From positions 1 through 5,906 of the forward strand of contig DXMF01000008.1 in the NCBI GenBank assembly GCA_019414345.1: DNA of 5,906 nt. The letters are read 5' to 3'. The position numbers and the translations under genes are program-made. Positions 1-5,906 of this stretch are shown here, one piece after another (within the stretch, counting starts at the first letter, position 1; each line of letters starts with the position of its first letter). The notes beneath the pieces are model-generated. The model worked only from the letters and a program-made list of their open reading frames with translations, was not told where the DNA came from and did not search any database. This DNA comes from Collinsella sp. Its GTDB lineage: Bacteria > Actinomycetota > Coriobacteriia > Coriobacteriales > Coriobacteriaceae.

Positions 1-147
1 TTTTTAGCGCCCTCGGATTGGGTCATAGTGTCTGTCGGTGCCATAGCATCGGCGTTGCTGTGGCTGTCGGAAATGATCCGTTGTCGCAAGGGGCAGGTTT
101 CCTTTGCACCAGTTTCTGTCGAGTCGGTGCTCTTTGCGGGTTGCCCG

Positions 148-153
148 TATAAT
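148..153 (+). promoter_or_regulatory. Probable tgt promoter, -10 box TATAAT
   Basis: A perfect TATAAT hexamer lies 37 bases before the tgt start codon, so transcription would begin near 160 and give a leader of about 30 bases. No good -35 hexamer stands 16-18 bases upstream (the bases there read roughly CGGTGC), so strength cannot be judged. A small CGGG-TTG-CCCG hairpin (137-147) abuts the -10 box. The remainder of 1-147 shows no convincing gene or RNA. The T-run at the very left edge could be the tail of an upstream terminator, but its stem is outside the window. Confidence 0.6.
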
Positions 154-190
154 GGTTTGCGTATGAACCGCAACCAAGGAGTTCCAGTTT

Positions 191-1330
<1,140 letters not shown>

Positions 1331-1479
1331 GGGCGACAGGCACGCTTGCAGAGCGTGGGCAACGGCAAAGGTTGAGCGGCAGCTGCTCGTCACATTCGCT
1401 GACGCCGGCTGCGCGACCGCTGACCGATGCCTTGCAAGCGCTTGATGCATCGTGGGTACCATACCGAATAGTTGATGTT

Positions 1480-1527
1480 CGGGCGGGTGTTTGGCGCATG
1501 GCGTCGACCCCGCCCGTTTTTCTTTTT
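1480..1527 (+). terminator. Intrinsic terminator between tgt and the LOG gene
   Basis: An 8-base G+C stem, CGGGCGGG (1480-1487) with CCCGCCCG (1509-1516), is followed at once by TTTTTCTTTTT (1517-1527). The loop contains a possible small inner stem. This is a textbook rho-independent terminator, about 150 bases after the tgt stop. It ends only 16 bases before the next start codon, leaving no room for a promoter in between. The downstream gene must therefore be transcribed from a promoter before or within the hairpin. The space before it (1331-1479) has no gene. It holds a short CACGCT/AGCGTG hairpin (1341-1357) and a weak candidate promoter (TTGCAA at 1432-1437, TACCAT at 1457-1462, 19-base spacer). 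Confidence 0.85.
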
Positions 1528-1543
1528 CCCGATAGGAGTACCC

Positions 1544-2302
1544 ATGATTGAGAACGAGAATGTCGAGGGCGAGTCCGCCTACGACGAGACGTACCGCCGC
1601 GGTCCCGTGGTTATGCGCGGCCCCATGATTCCTAAGGACAACACCTACGCCAACCTGCTGGCGCCCGAGGAGTCGACCGACTGGCTGCATGCTGATCCGT
1701 GGCGCGTGCTGCGCATCCAGGCCGAGTTTGTCGATGGCTTTGGCGCACTTGCCGAGCTCGGGCCCGCTGTGACCATCTTCGGCAGCGCCCGCATGCCCAA
1801 GACCGATCCGCTCTATAAGGCGGCGCGCACGGTCGGCCGCAAAATCGCCCAGCGCGGCGTGGCGGTCATCACCGGTGGCGGCCCCGGCATCATGGAAGCG
1901 GCCAACAGGGGAGCGGCGAGTGTCAACGGCAAGTCAGTTGGCCTGGGCATTGAATTGCCGCACGAGCATGGGCTCAATAAATACGTGAACCTCGGCATGG
2001 ACTTCCGTTACTTCTTTGTGCGCAAGACCATGTTCGTCAAATACAGCTCGGGTGCCATCGTGTTTCCCGGAGGTTTTGGTACGCTCGACGAAATGTTTGA
2101 GGTGCTCACGCTGGTGCAGACACACAAGGTCAAGCGCATGCCGCTCGTTTTGGTGGGAACCGAGTACTGGCAGGGCCTGTTCGACTGGCTCAACGGCCCG
2201 GTGATGGACGCCGGTATGATCAGCCCGCTCGATCCCGAGCTCGTGCATATCACCGACGACCTCAACGAAGCCGTCGACATCGCCCTGAGCGGGCTGATGT
2301 AG
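1544..2302 (+). CDS. LOG-family protein (TIGR00730-type Rossmann fold), probable nucleoside 5'-monophosphate phosphoribohydrolase
   Basis: LOG-family enzymes split the base from nucleoside 5'-monophosphates, including cytokinin ribosides and AMP-like compounds; older annotations call them lysine decarboxylases in error. The 252-residue protein has the two family signatures: GGGPGIMEAANRGA (111-124) and PGGFGTLDE (175-183), the latter ending in the catalytic Glu183. Arg160 in FFVRKTMF matches the conserved catalytic or substrate-binding Arg. VTIFGSAR (76-83) opens the Rossmann fold. The first 70 or so residues are a mostly acidic extension typical of the longer actinobacterial form, with no signal peptide. 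The ATG at 1544 is chosen because AGGAG (1534-1538) lies five bases upstream. The same frame stays open further upstream, but that extension would translate the terminator. The in vivo substrate cannot be told from sequence; a role in nucleotide salvage or purine housekeeping is a guess. Confidence 0.92.
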   Translation: MIENENVEGESAYDETYRRGPVVMRGPMIPKDNTYANLLAPEESTDWLHADPWRVLRIQAEFVDGFGALAELGPAVTIFGSARMPKTDPLYKAARTVGRKIAQRGVAVITGGGPGIMEAANRGAASVNGKSVGLGIELPHEHGLNKYVNLGMDFRYFFVRKTMFVKYSSGAIVFPGGFGTLDEMFEVLTLVQTHKVKRMPLVLVGTEYWQGLFDWLNGPVMDAGMISPLDPELVHITDDLNEAVDIALSGLM

Positions 2303-2316
2303 GGCGCTGTGACTGT

Positions 2317-2325
2317 TGTTATAGT
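2317..2325 (+). promoter_or_regulatory. Candidate extended -10 promoter of the toxin-antitoxin operon
   Basis: TGTTATAGT is an extended -10 element (TGn followed by TATAGT, one mismatch to TATAAT) with no good -35 box, which extended -10 promoters can tolerate. Transcription would start near 2332, so the inverted repeat at 2335-2366 would sit on the initially transcribed region, a normal place for repression. An alternative -10, TATACT (2379-2384), lies inside the third operator half-site. The LOG gene has no clear terminator after its stop, so read-through into this operon is possible. Confidence 0.45.
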
Positions 2326-2334
2326 AATGTGAAC

Positions 2335-2388
2335 GGCATACTGATGCTATTTAACATCAGTATGCCATCAAAACGGGGTATACTGATG
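2335..2388 (+). promoter_or_regulatory. Toxin-antitoxin operator: perfect 12-base inverted repeat plus a third half-site
   Basis: GGCATACTGATG (2335-2346) and its exact reverse complement CATCAGTATGCC (2355-2366) flank an 8-base spacer. A third copy, GGTATACTGATG (2377-2388), repeats the left half-site with one change, 42 bases downstream (start to start, about four helical turns). All three lie between the LOG gene and the antitoxin Shine-Dalgarno sequence. RelB/DinJ antitoxins have a ribbon-helix-helix DNA-binding domain and repress their own operons through such palindromes, so this is the expected autoregulatory operator. The three copies would allow two or more antitoxin dimers to bind cooperatively (inference). 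Confidence 0.82.
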
Positions 2389-2414
2389 CAAAAGACGAGG
2401 CGAGGAGGTCGCGT

Positions 2415-2714
2415 ATGTCTACTGCAACGGTTAAGCCTACGACGGTTCGCATCGAAGAGGGGCTCAAGGAACAGGCGACTGAGTTCTTGGATTCGGTCGG
2501 CCTCAGCCTCAATTCCTATCTCAATCTTGCCGTTCGGCAGCTTGTAAATCAGCGAAAGATTCCTTTTGAGATTGTAGGAAGGGCGGAGGTGCCCAACGAG
2601 GCGACGAGGCGTGCCATGGTGATCGCCGAGGCTCATGAGTTGGGGATTTTGCCGGACGATAGCCCGTCATTCAACAACGCTGATGAGCTTATGTCATTCC
2701 TCGATGAGGAATAG
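2415..2714 (+). CDS. RelB/DinJ-family antitoxin
   Basis: This is the antitoxin of a type II system: it binds and neutralises the downstream toxin and represses the operon. The 99-residue protein begins with a ribbon-helix-helix domain: strand TTVRI (9-13), helix 1 (about 14-27), then GLSLNSYLNLAVRQLVNQRKIPFEI (start 29), the hallmark second helix and IPF ending of the DinJ/RelB family. A connecting helix (about 61-76) follows. The acidic C-terminal tail ADELMSFLDEE (89-99) is the segment that usually wraps the toxin. AGGAGGT (2403-2409), five bases before the ATG, is a strong ribosome site, fitting the need for excess antitoxin. The stop is separated from the toxin start by two bases. The three-copy operator lies directly upstream. 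Base composition is lower in G+C than in tgt, suggesting acquired DNA. Confidence 0.93.
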   Translation: MSTATVKPTTVRIEEGLKEQATEFLDSVGLSLNSYLNLAVRQLVNQRKIPFEIVGRAEVPNEATRRAMVIAEAHELGILPDDSPSFNNADELMSFLDEE

Positions 2715-2716
2715 CG

Positions 2717-3025
2717 ATGTTCGAGATTAAAGTCGAGGCTCAATTTAGGGCGGACTACAAACGAACGATGCGCATGCATCCGCAGCTAAAGAGTGAGTTT
2801 AAGGCGGCAGTCGCAGAGCTTGCAGCTCACGGCTCGCTTCCCGCGGAATATGGCGCCCATGAGCTTTCAAACCCGGGCGGAAACTACAACGGCCACATCG
2901 ATTTCCACCTATCCGATGGCTTGGTCGACGTGGTCGTTCTCTACTTACCGCATAAGACTAATCCTGTGATCCGGCTGGTCAGAATGGGCTCGCATGAGGA
3001 GCTGTTCCAGGGCCCGCAGGGCTGA
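2717..3025 (+). CDS. YafQ-family mRNA interferase toxin (RelE/ParE superfamily)
   Basis: This is the toxin partner. YafQ-type toxins bind the ribosome and cut mRNA in the A site, arresting translation until antitoxin is restored. The 102 residues match the family size (E. coli YafQ is 92). By alignment from memory, the key YafQ residues appear present: His48 (in GAHEL), Asp62 and His64 (in GHIDFH), Asp67 or Asp71, then the C-terminal signature VRMGSHEELF with His93 and Phe97. The active site therefore looks intact. A few extra residues (NPGGNY) separate His48 from the Asp/His pair compared with E. coli YafQ. The start is two bases after the antitoxin stop, and its ribosome site GAGGA (2706-2710) lies inside the antitoxin's last codons, so translation is probably coupled. 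It converges on the primase-helicase gene, 64 bases away. Confidence 0.93.
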   Translation: MFEIKVEAQFRADYKRTMRMHPQLKSEFKAAVAELAAHGSLPAEYGAHELSNPGGNYNGHIDFHLSDGLVDVVVLYLPHKTNPVIRLVRMGSHEELFQGPQG

Positions 3026-3038
3026 TTGCCGATTTCTA

Positions 3039-3105
3039 AGTTGCGGTGGAATAGGGATTGGTTGACGGCTAATAAGTCAAAAACAGTCCCTATTTCACCG
3101 CAACT
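3039..3105 (+). repeat. Long imperfect palindrome / hairpin between convergent genes
   Basis: Two 22-base arms (3039-3060 and 3084-3105) are inverted copies differing at two positions. In rightward RNA both differences are wobble pairs (G3049-U3095, U3058-G3086), so all 22 positions pair. In leftward RNA they become A-C and C-A mismatches. An inner 5-base stem (TTGAC 3062-3066 with GTCAA 3076-3080) extends the hairpin to a 9-base loop. The right arm contains the stop (3090-3092) and most of the last five codons of the leftward primase-helicase gene. No T-tract follows on either strand, so it is not a standard intrinsic terminator. It could be a REP-like dispersed element, an mRNA-stabilising 3' structure, or a rho-assisted terminator; sequence alone does not decide. 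Confidence 0.85.
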
Positions 3106-5906
3106 GCTGGGGGTACCCCGTTCGTCGCCGCGGCCTCCGGTTCCACTTTTCGCTGAATTTCGCTCAAAAGCTCGGCTGCGACTTCGCTGCTTTTGAAACG
3201 AATGCTGCAGTCTTCTTTCTTTGGGAAAGCCAGCAACGGAATAGCTCCGTACCAGACAGTTTCCTCGTCAATCACTGATGCGCACAGGCGTCCTTCGGCT
3301 TTGATGAGATAGTTGACGTTCATCTCGGCAAAAATCGCTTTCACGTCATCGCGTGGAGTTGAAGCAATAGAAATCTCAAGGGCAATTCCACGGGTAGCGG
3401 CATCCGCGAGTGCAGCGGCGAGCTTTTCAAGGCATGCGGCGGACGCGTAGGGTGCGGCAATAAAAATGCTTTTCGATGCGTTCTCGATGTCATTCACTAA
3501 AGCCTCCACGGCTCTTGCCGACCTAACGAGGATGTTTCGATCGTCCTGTCTGTTGTCGTTTGCCGCAAAGACTTCATACCCCAGCTCGGCGTAGGTCTTG
3601 AGCCTCTTTTGGTACATGCGCGCGAACATGGGTATCGACAGGTCAACATAGTCGAATATCTCAACCCGCTGTTTGCCCTCGTGGCTTCTGTGTAGCCTAC
3701 CTGCCTGCTGCGTTATGCTGCCGTCCCAAGATATTGGAGTGGCAATGAGCAAAGTGTCAAGGTAAGACAGGTCGAAGCCCTCGCCCAGAAGACTTTCAGT
3801 TGCGACGATGATTCGATGATCATGCTCAAAGCTGGGAAGACTCTTCAGTATTGCTTTTCTTTCTTTGGCGTCGATTTCTCCGGTTAAGAGTATGGGTTCG
3901 TGTCCACGGCTTTGAAGTAGCCTGCATAGCTCTTCGGCATGCTTTTTTCTTTTAGATAGCACAAGCGGATGCCGGCCGTTTGATGCGGCCTCGAGGGCGT
4001 CCTCGATAATTGCTTCGTTTCTCGCGGCGTGTACACACAGGAGATCGAGAATTTGGTTAAAGGATGCTCCTGGTCCGTAGGTGGGTAATCGAATTCCGGT
4101 GAAACGCGGTCTAACAATGCGCTGAATCCCCTGTTGGATTGCTTGCGTTTTTGGATCGACGACATAGCGAACCGGGCCGCAGAGCATCGAGAGTGCCCGC
4201 GTGAGTCCGTCCGAACGCTCGGGCGTTGCGGAAAGGCCATATACATATTTGGCAGGAGCGGACTTGAGGACAAGCTCAAGCTGTGGCGCGGCCGCATGGT
4301 GGCATTCGTCACAGATGATGAGACTGTAATCGCGAACGAACTCCTTGGCTAATGACTCGCCGGTTTGGGGATCCTTGCCGGATAGCGACTGGAATGAAGC
4401 AATGTCGATGAGACGGCTTATGGCGGTCTTGCCTCCTCCGATTTGCCCAATGAGCGGAGGCTGTCTTTTGCTGATTCGTCCCTTTGGGGTTCGGACGGGC
4501 TCTCTGTTGTCCGTGATGTCGAGAAATCGTTCGAGTTGGGATTTCCATTGGGCAATGAGCGCAGTTTTAGGAACGATGACGAGCGTTGGAAGACCAATGG
4601 CAGCAATAAGATAAGCTCCGATGACGGTTTTGCCGAACCCCGTCGGTGCGGACATGATCCCGTCTTCATAGCTGAGCATCTGTTCAGCGACAATTTGCTG
4701 TTCAGGGCGAAGAGTCCCTTTAAATGCCATCGCAATTGGATGGCTCGACTTGCGTTTGTCTGAATAGTGGGCAGAAACGCCGGCTTCTTGAAGCAGCCGC
4801 TCAAGTTGAACCTTGCAGCCTCTGGGAATCGCGACGTAGCCATCTCTAAGTTCGCTGAGGTCTATGAACCGCGGTTTGCCGAATACCGATTGATGCATAG
4901 ATTGTGCGCGGAAGAATTCTGGGTTGGCAAATGTTGCAAGCCTGCGGACTTCCATTTGAGCTGCGGGACTCAGAGATTTTTCGGGGATATAGAGCATATC
5001 GGTCTGCGTGACGGACAGCGATGACGGGAAGTCCCGCGGTGTGAGCGGAAGCCGCTTTCGCAGTCTCTGGGAATGTGGCACACCGGTGTTTGCCGCCGCA
5101 ACAGCTGCTATTCCATGTGACCTATTTTCGATGCTCTCGATCAGATTTTGCACCGTCACGCGCGGGATTAACTGGATTTGCGAAAGGTAAAGCCATTGAT
5201 CGGGAAAGGGCTCAAATTGCTCGTCAACAAATACGCTGTTCCCTTTTCGCTGCGCTTTTCCTTGAAAAGGCAGCGCTATGAGATTTCCAAAGCCGCCCTC
5301 AGGAATGGTGGACTGCGCGGGCAGCATTCGGTCAAATGCTTTGAAGGTGATTGTCTTGTTCAGTATCGCCGCTTCGGTGATAAGGCTGCTTCCAAAATCT
5401 CGTGCGGTCTTTGCGCTGACGAGCTCTAGGAAGAAAAACCAGACATGTGCGCCGTCGCCCGATCTCGATCGCTCAACTGCGACATCGATTCCGTGGCTTT
5501 TTGCGACATGTCGAATGGCTTTCGTCGCTTCTTTCCAATCGGCTCCGTCAAAATCGATGACCAGGACTTTCGTGTTACTGTCTTTATCGAGCACATATTG
5601 GCCTATAACGTCTCGAAGCCTATCGTCATTGCCTCTGAAATGGGCGATGATCGCGGCATCGCTCAACTCGGGGAAGACGCGGCTGCTGCATTCCGTGCAT
5701 TTGACTCTCTGGTGGCTTGCTTTGGGGCAAATGCCTGACTTCCACTCATTTGCGCAGGCGGGCGTATAGCCAATTCCTCCGTCTTTTCTGCGGTACCCAT
5801 GAGCGTAGACATCTTTGCGACCAGTAAAGAGATTGCGGAAGAGCTCGAGTTTGTCGCGCGCTGGGCTTGCGCTGGTGACGATATCTTCGATCTGCGCCCG
5901 TCTATC
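3090..5906 (-). CDS. TOTE conflict system AEP primase - SF2 helicase - PLD-like protein, 5' end beyond window
   Basis: This is the large core protein of TOTE conflict systems, predicted to act on invading nucleic acids. The visible part is 938 residues, numbered here from the codon at 5906. Residues 20-36 (LELFRNLFTGRKDVYAH) are the family's opening motif. Cys51, Cys60, Cys70 and Cys73 form a probable zinc cluster. The AEP domain has VIDFDG (metal-binding Asp118, Asp120), RSRSGDGAHVWF (His154) and a downstream KAFD (Asp192). The helicase has LRPEQQ (399-404), Walker A APTGFGKT (420-427, Lys426), DECH (533-536), SAT (559-561), the motif V region VATESLLGEGFDL (700-712) and QQAGRLHR (733-740). 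Residues about 797-893 resemble a PLD-like domain, but its HKD motif reads R873-x-C875-x4-D880, so it is probably not catalytic. No ATG, GTG or TTG occurs in frame between the window edge and 5666; the TTG at 5664-5666 is internal because conserved motifs precede it. Lower G+C than tgt suggests transfer. The stop lies in a palindrome. Confidence 0.9.
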   Translation of the reverse strand, partial: DRRAQIEDIVTSASPARDKLELFRNLFTGRKDVYAHGYRRKDGGIGYTPACANEWKSGICPKASHQRVKCTECSSRVFPELSDAAIIAHFRGNDDRLRDVIGQYVLDKDSNTKVLVIDFDGADWKEATKAIRHVAKSHGIDVAVERSRSGDGAHVWFFFLELVSAKTARDFGSSLITEAAILNKTITFKAFDRMLPAQSTIPEGGFGNLIALPFQGKAQRKGNSVFVDEQFEPFPDQWLYLSQIQLIPRVTVQNLIESIENRSHGIAAVAAANTGVPHSQRLRKRLPLTPRDFPSSLSVTQTDMLYIPEKSLSPAAQMEVRRLATFANPEFFRAQSMHQSVFGKPRFIDLSELRDGYVAIPRGCKVQLERLLQEAGVSAHYSDKRKSSHPIAMAFKGTLRPEQQIVAEQMLSYEDGIMSAPTGFGKTVIGAYLIAAIGLPTLVIVPKTALIAQWKSQLERFLDITDNREPVRTPKGRISKRQPPLIGQIGGGKTAISRLIDIASFQSLSGKDPQTGESLAKEFVRDYSLIICDECHHAAAPQLELVLKSAPAKYVYGLSATPERSDGLTRALSMLCGPVRYVVDPKTQAIQQGIQRIVRPRFTGIRLPTYGPGASFNQILDLLCVHAARNEAIIEDALEAASNGRHPLVLSKRKKHAEELCRLLQSRGHEPILLTGEIDAKERKAILKSLPSFEHDHRIIVATESLLGEGFDLSYLDTLLIATPISWDGSITQQAGRLHRSHEGKQRVEIFDYVDLSIPMFARMYQKRLKTYAELGYEVFAANDNRQDDRNILVRSARAVEALVNDIENASKSIFIAAPYASAACLEKLAAALADAATRGIALEISIASTPRDDVKAIFAEMNVNYLIKAEGRLCASVIDEETVWYGAIPLLAFPKKEDCSIRFKSSEVAAELLSEIQRKVEPEAAATNGVPPAVAVK

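Noticed and set aside
61..147. Possible riboswitch (for example preQ1) before tgt
   Set aside because: The region lies upstream of the predicted transcription start, shows no preQ1-type A-rich pseudoknot tail, and offers only weak stems.
1472..1543. Upstream extension of the LOG-family protein
   Set aside because: It would translate the terminator stem and T-tract as poly-Phe. The ATG at 1544 has a well-placed AGGAG.
2319..2636. Leftward open frame of 105 codons antisense to the antitoxin
   Set aside because: It reads through the operator palindrome and opposes a clearly recognised antitoxin; no domain is recognisable.
3026..3110. Bidirectional intrinsic terminator for the convergent genes
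   Set aside because: The hairpin is long, but no T-run follows the stem on either strand; recorded instead as a palindrome of uncertain role.
4418..4460. Apparent second Walker A (GQIGGGKT) in the helicase
   Set aside because: This IGGGK segment is common between motifs Ia and II of this SF2 helicase group. The true P-loop is APTGFGKT upstream, so it is not a second ATPase.

Overview
The window looks like chromosomal DNA from a GC-rich Actinomycetota, most plausibly a gut Coriobacteriia such as Collinsella. That assignment rests on the base composition and codon use of the first two genes and on the style of the LOG-family protein; no rRNA or other phylogenetic marker is present, so it is an inference. 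The layout has two parts.

Part one (about 1-2302) reads rightward and is housekeeping-like. It holds a promoter with a perfect -10 box, tgt (tRNA-guanine transglycosylase, queuosine pathway), a strong intrinsic terminator, and a LOG-family nucleotide phosphoribohydrolase whose start lies only 16 bases past the terminator T-tract. Sampled stretches of tgt are roughly two-thirds G+C.

Part two (about 2303-5906) looks like accessory defence or conflict DNA, with sampled G+C nearer one half. A compact rightward type II toxin-antitoxin operon (RelB/DinJ-type antitoxin, YafQ-type mRNA interferase) is preceded by a clear operator with three copies of one 12-base half-site. Convergent to it, on the minus strand, is a very large gene of which at least 938 codons are visible. 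It runs off the right edge, so its start is not in the window. It encodes an N-terminal four-cysteine cluster, an archaeo-eukaryotic primase (AEP) domain with DxD and SGxGxH motifs, a complete SF2 helicase, and a C-terminal PLD-like domain whose HKD active site has lost its His and Lys. This is the core protein of the TOTE conflict systems, which are predicted to defend against invading nucleic acids.

The two convergent accessory genes meet at a long imperfect palindrome (3039-3105). Its right arm encodes the stop codon and last codons of the TOTE gene. Both imperfections in its arms are G-U pairs in rightward RNA, so the hairpin is fully paired only in the toxin-antitoxin transcript. The TOTE protein and its pairing with a toxin-antitoxin module, followed by this palindrome, are the most interesting features here. 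No stretch over 300 bases lacks a gene.
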